A stretch of 64,000 nucleotides of DNA from Micromonospora radicis (lineage in GTDB: Bacteria > Actinomycetota > Actinomycetes > Mycobacteriales > Micromonosporaceae), in NCBI RefSeq assembly GCF_003583405.1, contig NZ_QXEC01000018.1:58375-122374 (forward strand). The letters are read 5' to 3'. Shown one piece after another: positions 26,085 through 35,224 of the stretch (positions within the stretch are counted from its first letter, which is position 1; the number at the start of each line of letters is the position of its first letter). A program made the translations under genes and the position numbers. Under the pieces are notes generated by a model. The model searched no databases. It was given only the letters and a program-made list of their open reading frames with translations, and had not been told where the DNA came from.

Positions 26085-27308
26085 GTGAACATGAAGCCTT
26101 ACCGGGAGGCGCTCGCCCTGCCCGGTTTACGGTCGTTGCTGCTGGTGGCGGTCCTGGCGCGGGTTCCGTTGACCGCGACCGGCGTGACGCTGACGTTCTA
26201 CGTCGTGCAGGACCTCGGGCGTGGTTACGGTGCCGCCGGGCTGGTCGGCGCGGCGATCACCGTCGGCGCGGCGGTCGGCGGGCCGGTGCTCGGTCGACTG
26301 GTGGACCGCCGTGGGTTGCGTCCCGTCCTGGTCCTCACCACCGTGGCCGAGGCGATCTTCTGGGCCACCGCGCCGATGCTCTCGTACGCCCTGCTGCTGC
26401 CGGCGGCGTTCCTGGCCGGCCTGCTGGCGCTGCCGATCTTCTCGGTGATCCGGCAGTCCATCGCCGCGCTGGTGCCGCCGGAGAAACGCCGGCCAGCGTA
26501 CGCCCTGGACTCGATGTCGGTAGAGCTGTCCTTCATGATCGGCCCGGCGTTGGCCACGGTCGGCGTCACCACCATCTCGGCCCGGCTGACGCTCTACCTG
26601 GTCGGTGCCGGCATCGTCGTCGCCGGGGTGGTGCTCTGGCTGCTCAACCCGCCGGTACGCAGCGCCAGCGAGGCGACCGGGCCGCAGCCGAGGATCGCCC
26701 GTCGGCAGTGGCTCAGCTCCCGGATGGTCGCCGTGTTCGCGGTGAGTGCCGCGGCGACCCTGGTGCTCGGCGGCACCGACGTGGCGGTCATCGCCGTGCT
26801 GCGGGAGAGCGGCGACGCGGCCTTCACCGGGGCGGTGCTCTCGGTGTGGGCGGTGGCGTCGCTGGTCGGCGGCTTCGCGTACGGCGCGGTCCGGCGTTCG
26901 TTCACCCCGGTGGCCCTGATGGGCGCATTGAGCCTGTGCACCATCCCGGTCGGGCTGGGCGGTGCCCACTGGTGGCTGCTCTGCCTGGCGCTCATCCCCG
27001 CCGGTGCGCTCTGCGCACCGACCATCGCGGCCACCTCCGACACGGTCAGCCGCCTCGCCCCGGCCAGCGTGCGCGGCGAGGCGATGGGCCTGCACGGCTC
27101 CGCGGTCACCGTCGGCATCGCCGTCGGTGCCCCGCTGGCCGGCGCGGTGATCGACGCCTCGGCGCCGTTGTGGGGCTTCGCGGTCACCGGCGCGGTCGGC
27201 GCCCTGGTGGCCCTCGTGGTACTCCCGATCGAACTGCGCCACCGCCGCGCCGACGCCGCGACCCCAGCCGACGCGCCCTCTGCCGACGCGGTTGTCGGCT
27301 CCGCCTGA
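26085..27308 (+). CDS. Major facilitator superfamily transporter
   Basis: A 407-residue membrane transporter with about twelve hydrophobic helices in two halves, joined by a basic loop near residue 190-215 (PQPRIARRQWLSSRM). The first loop has the MFS motif-A-like GRLVDRRGLRPVLVL. The N-terminus LPGLRSLLLVAVLARVPLTA resembles small-molecule exporters of actinomycetes. I chose GTG 26085 because GGAGG lies 11 bases upstream; ATG 26091 is the alternative. It follows pncA after 65 bp, which includes a hairpin over its ribosome-binding site. The substrate is unknown; an efflux role is more likely than uptake. Confidence 0.88.
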   Translation: MNMKPYREALALPGLRSLLLVAVLARVPLTATGVTLTFYVVQDLGRGYGAAGLVGAAITVGAAVGGPVLGRLVDRRGLRPVLVLTTVAEAIFWATAPMLSYALLLPAAFLAGLLALPIFSVIRQSIAALVPPEKRRPAYALDSMSVELSFMIGPALATVGVTTISARLTLYLVGAGIVVAGVVLWLLNPPVRSASEATGPQPRIARRQWLSSRMVAVFAVSAAATLVLGGTDVAVIAVLRESGDAAFTGAVLSVWAVASLVGGFAYGAVRRSFTPVALMGALSLCTIPVGLGGAHWWLLCLALIPAGALCAPTIAATSDTVSRLAPASVRGEAMGLHGSAVTVGIAVGAPLAGAVIDASAPLWGFAVTGAVGALVALVVLPIELRHRRADAATPADAPSADAVVGSA

Positions 27309-27522
27309 AGCCGACCGACCCCGTGGTTCCGGTCAGCGCACCCTCGCCCGGCGCCGATGCCACCTTCGGCCCGACCGGCTCCTGACCGCTGGGCGTCTCG
27401 CCTGCGGCGTACCGGCCAGGACCGTCACGGCCCGCCACCTCCCGCCGGCCGCCCGATCCCACCTGTCGGCCCTTGGTTCTGCTTCAACCGACGCATCGCT
27501 CACCCTCTGTGTCGGGAGCATG

Positions 27523-27563
27523 AAGACGGGCGCCGGCCCCCGGTGGGGGGCGGCGCCCGTCTT
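27523..27563. terminator. Bidirectional terminator between MFS gene and ctaD
   Basis: AAGACGGGCGCCG and CGGCGCCCGTCTT form a perfect 13-bp stem; inside, five C and five G bases extend it past one mismatch to a GGT loop. It lies 14 bp beyond the ctaD stop and 214 bp beyond the transporter stop, between convergent genes. The 27309-27522 stretch holds nothing else I can support. Confidence 0.8.
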
Positions 27564-27577
27564 GTGGTTCGGGTGGG

Positions 27578-29335
27578 TCAGCGGCGGTCGATGTCGCTGG
27601 CGGTGTCCTCCTGGTAGCTGGCGCCACCGTCGGACTCGCTGGTCAGCGGCTTGGAACCACCCTCGGGCGGGCCGGCGATGGTCTGCCCGGCCGCCAGCTC
27701 CGGGAACTTGGCGTCGAAGGCGGGCCGCTCGGAGCGGATCCGCGGCATCCGGTCGAAGTTGCGCAGCGGCGGCGGCGAGCTGGTCGCCCACTCCAGCGAG
27801 TTGCCGTGACCCCACGGGTCGTCGACCTCGACCACCGGGCCGGCCTTGTACGACTTCCAGCAGTTGTAGATGAACGGCAGCGTGGAGATACCGGTGATGA
27901 ACGCGCCGATCGTGGAGATCATGTTCAGCGTGGTGAAGCCGTCGCCGGGCAGGTAGTCGGCGTAGCGACGGGGGAAGCCCTCGCTGCCCAGCCAGTGCTG
28001 CACCAGGAAGGTGGTGTGGAAGCCGATCATGGTCAGCCAGAAGTGAATCTTGCCGAGCCGCTCGTCGAGCATCCGGCCGAACATCTTCGGGAACCAGAAG
28101 TAGATGCCGGCGAACACCGCGAACACGATCGTGCCGAAGAGCACGTAGTGGAAGTGCGCCACCACGAAGTACGAGTCGTGCAGGTGGAAGTCCAGCGGCG
28201 GGGCGGCCAGCAGCACTCCGGTGAGGCCACCGAAGAGGAAGGTGACCAGGAAGCCGACGGACCACAGCATCGGCGTCTCGAAGCTGATCTGCCCCCGCCA
28301 CATGGTGCCGATCCAGTTGAAGAACTTCATCCCGGTCGGCACGGCGATCAGGTAGCTGAGGAAGCTGAAGAACGGCAGCAGCACCTGGCCGGTGGCGAAC
28401 ATGTGGTGCGCCCAGACGCTCATCGACAGACCGGCGATGGCGATGGTGGCGGCGACCAGGCCCTTGTAGCCGAAGATCGGCTTACGGGAGAAGACCGGGA
28501 TGATCTCGCTGATGATGCCGAAGAACGGCAACGCGATGATGTACACCTCGGGGTGACCGAAGAACCAGAACAGGTGCTGCCACAGCATCGGGCCGCCGGT
28601 CTCCGGGCTGAACACGTGCGCGCCGAGCAGCCGGTCCGCGGCGAGGGCGAACAGCGCGGCGGCCAGCAGCGGGAAGACCAGGATCACCAGGAGGCTGGTG
28701 ACCAGCATGTTCCAGGTGAAGATCGGCATCCGGAACATCGTCATGCCGGGGGCGCGCAGGGTCAGGATCGTGGTGATCAGGTTGACCGCGCCGAGGATGG
28801 TGCCCAGACCGGAGATGGCCAGGCCGACCACCCACATGTTCGCGCCGACACCCGGGGAGTGCTCGGTGGTGCTCAGCGGGGTGTACGCGGTCCAGCCGAA
28901 GTCGGCCGCCCCGCCCGGGGTGAGGAAACCGGCGGTGGCCATGGTGCCGCCGAACAGGTACAGCCAGTACGCGAAGCTGTTCAGGCGCGGGAACGAGACG
29001 TCGGGGGCGCCGATCTGGATCGGCACGACGTAGTTACCGAAGGCGAACACGATCGGCGTCGCGAAGAACAGCAGCATCACCGTGCCGTGCATGGTGAACA
29101 GCTGGTTGTACTGCTCGGGCGACAGGAACTGCAGCCCGGGACGGGCCAGCTCGGCCCGCATGATCAGAGCCATCAGGCCACCGATCATGAAGAACACGAA
29201 CGCGGTGACCATGTACATGATCCCGATTTGCTTCGCGTCCGTGGACCGCAGCAGCCGCGCGATGGCCGACCCCTTGACCGGCTCCCGGACCGGCCAGGGC
29301 CGGGTCACGACCGGCTTGGGTGCGACGGTGGTCAC
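27578..29335 (-). CDS. ctaD: Cytochrome c oxidase subunit I (aa3 type)
   Basis: The catalytic subunit of the terminal oxidase, an integral membrane protein with about twelve helices that reduces oxygen and pumps protons. Heme and copper ligands are visible: MHGTVMLLFF, WFFGHPEVYIIALP (the CuB His cross-linked to Tyr), WAHHMFATG (two CuB His), and YFVVAHFHYVLFG. The C-terminal 70 residues after SPPPLRNFDRMP form a polar tail typical of actinobacterial CtaD. I chose GTG 29333-29335 because GGAGG lies just upstream; this gives 585 residues. It stands alone here without ctaC or ctaE, as is usual in actinobacteria. Confidence 0.97.
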   Translation of the reverse strand: MTTVAPKPVVTRPWPVREPVKGSAIARLLRSTDAKQIGIMYMVTAFVFFMIGGLMALIMRAELARPGLQFLSPEQYNQLFTMHGTVMLLFFATPIVFAFGNYVVPIQIGAPDVSFPRLNSFAYWLYLFGGTMATAGFLTPGGAADFGWTAYTPLSTTEHSPGVGANMWVVGLAISGLGTILGAVNLITTILTLRAPGMTMFRMPIFTWNMLVTSLLVILVFPLLAAALFALAADRLLGAHVFSPETGGPMLWQHLFWFFGHPEVYIIALPFFGIISEIIPVFSRKPIFGYKGLVAATIAIAGLSMSVWAHHMFATGQVLLPFFSFLSYLIAVPTGMKFFNWIGTMWRGQISFETPMLWSVGFLVTFLFGGLTGVLLAAPPLDFHLHDSYFVVAHFHYVLFGTIVFAVFAGIYFWFPKMFGRMLDERLGKIHFWLTMIGFHTTFLVQHWLGSEGFPRRYADYLPGDGFTTLNMISTIGAFITGISTLPFIYNCWKSYKAGPVVEVDDPWGHGNSLEWATSSPPPLRNFDRMPRIRSERPAFDAKFPELAAGQTIAGPPEGGSKPLTSESDGGASYQEDTASDIDRR

Positions 29336-29451
29336 GAGTGGCCTCCGGTTCTGGGTTGTCCCGCTCGGCACGCGAGTCTCTGCGGGCCGTCATCCGCAAG
29401 GAGGATAGTCCCCGGCAGGTGACAGCGCCGCGTGGGGTCACCGGGCGTGGA

Positions 29452-30558
29452 TCACAGCGGGCCGAGAAGCAGCCGGTAGTGCTCGCCGAAGATGCGGTCG
29501 CCACGCCCGCGCAACAACGGATCGCGCAGCGCGGGCGGCACGTCGCGGGTGCGGTTGCGGTCCCGGGTCCGGTCCCGCACCCATCGGGTACGCGGCCGGC
29601 GGCGGCTCTCGTACGCGGTCAACGCCGCCTCGACGCTGTTCGCGGCGCGCAGCGACTCGGCGAGCACCACCGCGTCCTCCAGGGCCATCGCCGCGCCCTG
29701 GGACAGCGTCGGCGCGGTGGCGTGGGCGGCGTCGCCGACCAGCAGGACCCGACCCCGGTACCAACGGCCGAGTTCGACCTCGTCGGTGATCGACGCGTGC
29801 ACCCCGTCGAGGGCGTCGAGCACCTCCGGCACCGGCCCGCCGTACTCACCGAACAGCTCGCGTAACCGGGCTCGCGGGTCGGCCGGCACCTCGGTGCCCG
29901 CCTCGTCGGCGTAACAGTGCAGCCGGCCGCCACCGATCGGCACCACGAGGAGTCCGCAGCGCTGGCCGAGCAGTGCGGTCCACTCGTCGACCACCGGGCC
30001 GTCGCGCACCACGCTGCGGTACACCACCTGCCCGACGGGGCGGGGCGGGCCGCCGAGCGCGGCGAGGGCACGGACCGAGGAGCGCGGCCCGTCCGCGCCG
30101 ATCACCAGGTCGTACTCGGTCTGGGTGCCGTCGACGAAGGTGACCCCGACGCCGGCCGGCAGCAGGTCGATGGTGCGCACCTCGGCGCCGTGTCGGACCG
30201 CGCCACCGGCGCCGCTGAGCAGTACCCGGTGCAGGTCGGAGCGGGGCAGCGCGCGGCACTCCCCGACCCCGGCCCAGAGGGCGTCGAGGTCCACCTCACA
30301 CAACGGCGAGCCGGCCGCGTCGAGAAAGCGTTGCCGGTGGATGACCTGCCCGAAGGGACGGACGGGTCCGTCGAGGTCGAGCTGACGCAGCGCGCGGGCG
30401 GCGTTGCCCGGCAGGTAGAGGCCGGCATCGCCGAGTTCGCCGGGCGGCGCCTTGTCGGTGACGTCGGGCCGGAAGCCCGCGAGCCGCAGCGCCCGGGCCA
30501 CGGCGAGACCGGCGATGCCCGCGCCGACCACGAGGATGCGCAGGGGGGAGCCACGCAT
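29452..30558 (-). CDS. FAD-dependent monooxygenase (group A)
   Basis: A 368-residue flavoprotein of the PHBH/salicylate hydroxylase type. The N-terminal Rossmann motif ILVVGAGIAGLAVARAL binds ADP of FAD, DLVIGADGPRSSVR is the DG motif shared by FAD and NAD(P)H, and GRVLLVGDAAHATAPTLS is the GD motif that holds the flavin ribityl chain. It should hydroxylate or oxidise an aromatic or related small molecule with NAD(P)H and O2. I chose ATG 30556-30558, which puts the Rossmann strand at residue 6. It lies 116 bp upstream of ctaD in the same direction. Substrate unknown. Confidence 0.9.
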   Translation of the reverse strand: MRGSPLRILVVGAGIAGLAVARALRLAGFRPDVTDKAPPGELGDAGLYLPGNAARALRQLDLDGPVRPFGQVIHRQRFLDAAGSPLCEVDLDALWAGVGECRALPRSDLHRVLLSGAGGAVRHGAEVRTIDLLPAGVGVTFVDGTQTEYDLVIGADGPRSSVRALAALGGPPRPVGQVVYRSVVRDGPVVDEWTALLGQRCGLLVVPIGGGRLHCYADEAGTEVPADPRARLRELFGEYGGPVPEVLDALDGVHASITDEVELGRWYRGRVLLVGDAAHATAPTLSQGAAMALEDAVVLAESLRAANSVEAALTAYESRRRPRTRWVRDRTRDRNRTRDVPPALRDPLLRGRGDRIFGEHYRLLLGPL

Positions 30559-30882
30559 GGGGGTGTACGCCTCCGGAGGGGGTTCGGAACGCGTTGGAGG
30601 CAAGACACTACTCGGCGCAATCGGTGCACGCCAGGGTCGATCGGTTCGCCCGCACCCCGCCCGACGCCCGGTGCGCCGACCGTTCGCCCCTGCCCACCTC
30701 GGCCATCGGGCGGCAGCGGACCGCCGACCGCGCCACCCCGTGACACATGTCACTTATCCGCGCATATCACCGGACCGGTTGCCCGACTGTTCCACGAATG
30801 CAGATGTGACGATGACGATGGGAGCGCTTTCGGGAGCCACCCCGGCGCGGATACTGAGGGTCTTCGGCCACCGGAGGAACTG
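30559..30882. other. Intergenic stretch upstream of the FAD monooxygenase
   Basis: No convincing gene lies here. It should hold the promoter of the minus-strand monooxygenase and any promoter for the small plus-strand frame at 30883. The one clear structure is the palindrome at 30740-30753. Base composition is lower in GC from 30740 to 30840 than in its neighbours. Confidence 0.5.
30740..30753. promoter_or_regulatory. Palindrome GTGACA-CA-TGTCAC
   Basis: A perfect inverted repeat with 6-bp arms and a 2-bp centre, placed 182 bp upstream of the monooxygenase and 130 bp upstream of the small frame at 30883. It looks like a binding site for a dimeric regulator. Which gene it serves is not known. 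Confidence 0.4.
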
Positions 30883-31095
30883 GTGCGAACAGCGGGGATC
30901 CGACTTGCCGAGATGGCCTACCGCGCTGCCGGTTACCGGCCGACCGACATCGAGCCGGTCCACGTCGAAGACAAGGGCCGGCGGTACGCCCTACACCGCT
31001 GGACCCACACCGCACCCCCTCGCCTGCCTCCCGGCGTGTACCGCGCCGTCGGTTCAGTTCCGCCGGAACCCGCTCACTGCGCGGGTGGTCCGTGA
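30883..31095 (+). CDS. Small hypothetical protein (70 residues)
   Basis: A short frame starting at GTG 30883 with a good GGAGG five bases upstream. The product begins VRTAGIRLAEMAYRAAGY and has a plausible helix followed by a strand-rich basic segment (VHVEDKGRRYALHRWTH). Third codon positions are G/C rich over the first two thirds and weaker at the end. I recognise no family. It may be a real small gene or a chance frame; the ribosome-binding site and codon bias favour the former. It converges on the aldo/keto reductase gene. Confidence 0.38.
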   Translation: MRTAGIRLAEMAYRAAGYRPTDIEPVHVEDKGRRYALHRWTHTAPPRLPPGVYRAVGSVPPEPAHCAGGP

Positions 31096-31175
31096 GTTGG
31101 ACCGGCGTACGTACCGAGGTTGGACGTGGATTGGGCGGTTTCCTACCAAGATCTCGGTGCCGGCCCGGCGAACGG

Positions 31176-31964
31176 TCAGGGCTTGCCGAGGGCGTCGATG
31201 TCGCGGATCTCCTCGGCGGTCAACGAGAAGCCGAAGACGTCGGCGTTGGCCCGGATCCGTTCCGGGGTCACCGACTTCGGGATCGCCACGATCTCGTGGT
31301 CGATGTGCCAGCGCAGCACCACCTGGGCGGGCGACACGTTGTGCGCCCCGGCGATGCGGGTCAGCACCGGGTCGGAGAGGTCGCTGGTCTTGAAGGGGCT
31401 GTAGCCCTCCAGCACCACTCCCCGGTCCCGGTGTTCGGCGTGCCGCTGCCGGTCGTACAGGAACGGGCTCCACTTGATCTGGTTGACCGCCGGATTCTCC
31501 TCGGTCGCCTGGATCAGTTCGTCGATCTGCCCGGTGCTGAAGTTGCTCACGCCCACCGCGCGGGCCAGCCCGGCGTCGCGGGCGGCCAGCATCTCCCGCC
31601 AGACCGGGATCAGGTCGCCCGGCGCGCTCGGCGGCCAGTGCACCAGCCACAGGTCGACGTGGTCGACGTCGAGGGCGCGCAGGCTGGCCTCGATCGTCTC
31701 GCGTTCCCGGCCGACCCGCTCGGGCGGCAGCTTGGTGGTGAGGAAGACATCCTCGCGGCGCAGCCCGCTCTCCCGTACCGCCCGGCCGACCTCCTCCTCG
31801 TTGCCGTACATGGTGGCGGTGTCGATGTGCCGGTAGCCGGCGTCGAGCGCGTCGAGTACGGCCCGGTAGCCGGCCTCACCGGTGGCCTGCCAGGTACCGA
31901 AGCCGAGCAGGGGGATCCGGACGTCGCCGGGGAGAACGGCGGTGGGGTGGTCAGCGTGGTCCAT
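31176..31964 (-). CDS. Aldo/keto reductase
   Basis: A 262-residue NADPH-dependent oxidoreductase with the (beta/alpha)8 barrel. The catalytic tetrad is visible: Asp in RHIDTATMYGNE with Tyr shortly after, Lys in FLTTKLPP, and His in LWLVHWPP. The cofactor phosphate site is the late IPKSVTPERIRAN. I chose ATG 31962-31964, which sets the protein at normal length for the AKR5-like group. It should reduce aldehydes or ketones; the substrate is unknown. It is divergent from thrC. The 79 bp just upstream of 32044 hold its promoter. Confidence 0.92.
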   Translation of the reverse strand: MDHADHPTAVLPGDVRIPLLGFGTWQATGEAGYRAVLDALDAGYRHIDTATMYGNEEEVGRAVRESGLRREDVFLTTKLPPERVGRERETIEASLRALDVDHVDLWLVHWPPSAPGDLIPVWREMLAARDAGLARAVGVSNFSTGQIDELIQATEENPAVNQIKWSPFLYDRQRHAEHRDRGVVLEGYSPFKTSDLSDPVLTRIAGAHNVSPAQVVLRWHIDHEIVAIPKSVTPERIRANADVFGFSLTAEEIRDIDALGKP

Positions 31965-32043
31965 ACCGACCGTTTTACCCCCGATGACCGCCGCCATGCC
32001 CGCGAACGCCCCGTCGCCGGACCACGGACCGCACGGCGGCGAG

Positions 32044-32091
32044 CGGACCACACGGCGGGCGGACCACCCGGCGGGCGGACCACACGGTGGG
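32044..32091. repeat. 16-bp tandem repeat, 3 copies
   Basis: CGGACCACACGGCGGG is repeated three times head to tail with one or two changes, in the gap between the divergent aldo/keto reductase and threonine synthase genes. It ends 37 bp before the thrC start. Similar short-period arrays occur at six other places in this window. Confidence 0.85.
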
Positions 32092-32128
32092 CGGGCGCCA
32101 CCGGCGGGACTGCCGGAGAATGGGCGTC

Positions 32129-33322
32129 GTGTACCTGACCCACCTGGAGTGCCCGCGCTGCGGCCGGGAACACGACGCCGGGGTGCCGCAGAACCTCTGC
32201 GACTGCGGCTCGCCACTGCTGGCCCGCTACGACCTGGCCAGGGTGGCCGGGTTGGTCGAGCCGGAGCGGTTCGGGCTGCGCCCGGCCGACCTGTGGCGCT
32301 ACCGGGAGCTGCTGCCGGTGGCCGAGCCCCGGCACGTCACCACCCTCGGTGAGGGGTGGACGCCGATGCTGCGCGCGCCGACGTACGGCGCCCGGATCGG
32401 TGTCGACGAGCTGCTGGTCAAGGACGAGGGGCTGACCCCGACCGGGTCGTTCAAGGCCCGTGGGGCGGCGGTGGGCGTGAGCCGGGCCCGTGAGCTGGGC
32501 ATCCGGCGGATCGCCATGCCGACCAACGGCAACGCGGGCGCGGCCTGGGCGACGTACGCCGCCCGCGCGGGGATGGGCGCGACCATCGCGATGCCGGTGG
32601 ACGCGCCGAGCATCTGCCGCCGCGAGTGCGTGGCGGCCGGCGCGGACCTGCGCCTGGTCGACGGTTTGATCAGCGACGCCGGGCGGCAGGTCGCCGCGCT
32701 CGTCGCGGCCTCCGCGGGCACCATCTTCGACGCCGGTACGCTGCGCGAACCGTACCGACTCGAAGGCAAGAAGACGATGGGGTACGAGATCGTCGAACAG
32801 CTCGGCTGGCGGGTGCCCGACGTGATCGTCTACCCGACCGGGGGCGGGGTGGGGCTGATCGGCATCCACAAGGCGCTCGGTGAACTGCGCGAGCTGGGCT
32901 GGATCGAGGATCGGCTGCCCCGGCTGGTGGCGGTGCAGTCGAGCGGCTGCGCGCCGATCGTCCGGGCCTTCGCCGCCGGTGAGGACCGCGCCCGGCCGTG
33001 GGCCGACGCGCACACCGTGGCGTTCGGCATCACCGTGCCCGCGCCGCTGGGCGACGAGCTGATCCTGGCGGCGTTGCGGGCCACCGCCGGCACGGCGATC
33101 GCGGTCGACGACGCGGAGATCCTCGCCGACCTGCGGGACTTCGCCGCGCGGGAAGGTTTGCTGTTGTGCCCGGAGGGGGCGGCCTGCCTGACCGCCGCCC
33201 GGAAGTTGCGCGCCGGTGGGTGGATCCGGGCCGGGGAGCGGGTGGTGGTGCTCAACACCGGTGCCGGGGTGAAGTACCCGGAGACGGTGGATGTCTCCGG
33301 GGTGCCGGTGCTGCCCCGCTGA
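32129..33322 (+). CDS. thrC: Threonine synthase
   Basis: A PLP enzyme that turns O-phosphohomoserine into threonine. The N-terminus has a zinc-ribbon-like pair, CPRCG and CDCGS, common in archaeal/actinobacterial-type threonine synthases. TPTGSFKARGAAVGV holds the PLP lysine, MPTNGNAGAAWATYA the phosphate loop, and YPTGGGVGLIGI the second phosphate contact. I chose GTG 32129 because GGAG lies ten bases upstream; ATG 32120, three codons earlier, is too close to that site. At 397 residues it is full length. Homologues in this family can also act on related substrates, so the exact role is likely but not proved. Confidence 0.88.
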   Translation: MYLTHLECPRCGREHDAGVPQNLCDCGSPLLARYDLARVAGLVEPERFGLRPADLWRYRELLPVAEPRHVTTLGEGWTPMLRAPTYGARIGVDELLVKDEGLTPTGSFKARGAAVGVSRARELGIRRIAMPTNGNAGAAWATYAARAGMGATIAMPVDAPSICRRECVAAGADLRLVDGLISDAGRQVAALVAASAGTIFDAGTLREPYRLEGKKTMGYEIVEQLGWRVPDVIVYPTGGGVGLIGIHKALGELRELGWIEDRLPRLVAVQSSGCAPIVRAFAAGEDRARPWADAHTVAFGITVPAPLGDELILAALRATAGTAIAVDDAEILADLRDFAAREGLLLCPEGAACLTAARKLRAGGWIRAGERVVVLNTGAGVKYPETVDVSGVPVLPR

Positions 33323-33325
33323 GCA

Positions 33326-33341
33326 GCCGCCAGCGGGCGGC
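33326..33341. terminator. Short hairpin between thrC and the GH15 gene
   Basis: GCCGCC and GGCGGC pair around AGCG in the 24-bp gap between convergent genes. The stem is only 6 bp but all G-C. It could end transcription in both directions; evidence is modest. Confidence 0.4.
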
Positions 33342-33346
33342 CCGGT

Positions 33347-35143
33347 TCAGTCGGCGGTCGGGTCGGTCAGCCGCCAGGCGGCATGGATCAGACCGATGTG
33401 CGACAGCGCCTGCGGCGTGTTGCCCAGGTGTGCCCGGGTCTTCAGGTCGATCTGCTCGCTGAACAGCCCGAGGTCGTTGGCGTGCCCGGCCACCTCCTCG
33501 AACAGCCGCGCGGCCCGGTCCCGCTCACCGGCCAGCGCCAGGCACTCCACCAGCCAGAACGAGCAGAGCACGAAGCCGGCCGGTTCCTCCTTCCAGCGGC
33601 GGACCAGTCCGCCGTCACCGCCCAGTTCCCGCTCGACGGCCGCGATGGTGGCCCGCATCCGGGGGTCGTCGGCCGGCAGGAAGCCGACGACCGGCAGGTA
33701 GAGCGCGGCGGCGTCCAGCTCCGGTGAACCGAAGACGCCGGTGTAGGCTCCCCGGCCGTCGTGGAAGCCCTCGCGGAGCACGGTGGCCCGGATCTCGTCC
33801 CGGACGGCCACCCAGCGGCGGACGTCGGCCCGCTCGCCGAGGCGGGGGGCGAGCCGTACCGCCTTGTCCATCGCCACCCAGCAGAGCACCTTCGACGACA
33901 GGTAATGCCGCTCGTCGTCCCGGGGCTCCCAGATGCCCCGGTCCGGCAGGTGCCAGGCGGCCGCGACCTGCTCGGTCAGGCCGACGACCAGCTCGCGCAG
34001 CTCGGCGTCGAACTTGTCGCCGAGTTGGTCGCGCAGCCGCCAGACCGCCGACAGCACCTCACCGGGTACGTCCAGCTGGCGCTGCCGCCAGGCGTCGTTG
34101 CCGACGTGGACCGGCCGGCTGCCAGCGTAGCCGGCGAAGTTCGGGCAGACGTGCTCGGAGACGTCGCGTTCGCCTTCGAGACCGAAGAGCACGGGTACCG
34201 GGTCGGTGCCGATCTGACCGACCGCGCGGGCCGCCCAGGCGAACAGCCGGGACGACTCGTCCGGACAGGCTGCCACCCAGAGCGCGCGCAGGGTCATCGC
34301 GAAGTCCCGCAACCAGGCGAAGCGGTAGTCGTAGTTGCGGTCGCCGCCGATCACCTCGGGCAGTGAGGTGGTCGCCGCGGCGGTCACCGCGCCGCTGCGG
34401 GCGTAGGTCAGTCCGGTCAACACCGTCGCGCTGCGCCGGACCACCTCCGGGTAGCGGCCGTCGTAGTGGTGGACCGCCCGGAACGACTGCCAGGCTCGCA
34501 CCGTGTCGGCGAGGGTGCCGACCGGCTCCAGCTGCGCCGGTGGGTCACCGTAGGCGGCCGCGTACGCGAGGTCGAAGCCGACCCGCTGCCCCTCGGTGAT
34601 CTCGAATGTCTGCCGAACCTGGCCGTGCTCGGCGAGCAGCCGCGGCCCGGCACAGCGCAGCACCAGCTGGACCGGACCGGCGTTGACCACCAGCGCCCCG
34701 TCGTCCCGCTCCCGCAGGTACGGCTTGATCAGGCCGTACTCGGGGCGGGGCCGGAAGTCCACCGCCATGCGTACCCGACCGGAGAGCCCCTCCACGACGC
34801 GCAGCAGCACGGCCGGTGATCGCATGCCGAACTGGTGGGTGCGGGCGCCCGGCTCGGCGGCGAGCGCGTCGGTGACCGCGACGCTGCCCTCCGGGGTGTG
34901 GTGCACGGTGCGCAACACCAGCGTGTCCGGCTGGTACGACCGCTGCACCCGGTGCCCGGCGGTGCCGGCGCCGACCGGGGCGATCCGCCAGTGGCCGCCT
35001 TCGGGGTCGAGCAGCCGGCCGAAGACCGACGGGGAGTCGAACCGGTCCGGGCACCACCAGTCGACCGAACCGTCCCGGCCGACCAGCGCGCCGGAGCGGC
35101 AGTCGGAGAGGAACCCGTAGTCGGAGATCGGCACCGGCTGCAT
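33347..35143 (-). CDS. Glycoside hydrolase family 15 protein (glucoamylase or trehalase type)
   Basis: A 598-residue enzyme. Residues 1-220 form the beta-sandwich domain seen in bacterial GH15 (starting ISDYGFLSDCRSGALV and GSVDWWCPDRFDSPSVF). The rest is the (alpha/alpha)6 barrel with NYDYRFAWLRDFAMTL, GIWEPRDDERHYLSSKV and SEQIDLKTRAHLGNTPQAL; glutamates in WEPRDDE and the late EQID should be the acid/base pair. No signal peptide is seen, so it is cytoplasmic. Mycobacterial relatives are trehalases and others are glucoamylases, so the sugar is open. A cupin gene lies 81 bp upstream in the same direction. Confidence 0.9.
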   Translation of the reverse strand: MQPVPISDYGFLSDCRSGALVGRDGSVDWWCPDRFDSPSVFGRLLDPEGGHWRIAPVGAGTAGHRVQRSYQPDTLVLRTVHHTPEGSVAVTDALAAEPGARTHQFGMRSPAVLLRVVEGLSGRVRMAVDFRPRPEYGLIKPYLRERDDGALVVNAGPVQLVLRCAGPRLLAEHGQVRQTFEITEGQRVGFDLAYAAAYGDPPAQLEPVGTLADTVRAWQSFRAVHHYDGRYPEVVRRSATVLTGLTYARSGAVTAAATTSLPEVIGGDRNYDYRFAWLRDFAMTLRALWVAACPDESSRLFAWAARAVGQIGTDPVPVLFGLEGERDVSEHVCPNFAGYAGSRPVHVGNDAWRQRQLDVPGEVLSAVWRLRDQLGDKFDAELRELVVGLTEQVAAAWHLPDRGIWEPRDDERHYLSSKVLCWVAMDKAVRLAPRLGERADVRRWVAVRDEIRATVLREGFHDGRGAYTGVFGSPELDAAALYLPVVGFLPADDPRMRATIAAVERELGGDGGLVRRWKEEPAGFVLCSFWLVECLALAGERDRAARLFEEVAGHANDLGLFSEQIDLKTRAHLGNTPQALSHIGLIHAAWRLTDPTAD

Positions 35144-35224
35144 CCGGTGCGGGTACCCGACCCGGACGTCCTCACGCCAGCGGCGGCCGGGCCGACCGAC
35201 CGGCCGACCCGGTCGCCCGGGCGG

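Noticed and set aside
27806..29422. A 538-codon plus-strand frame across ctaD
   Set aside because: It is the complement of a certain cytochrome oxidase gene; the product is low-complexity and Asp/Glu/His/Arg-rich with no fold.
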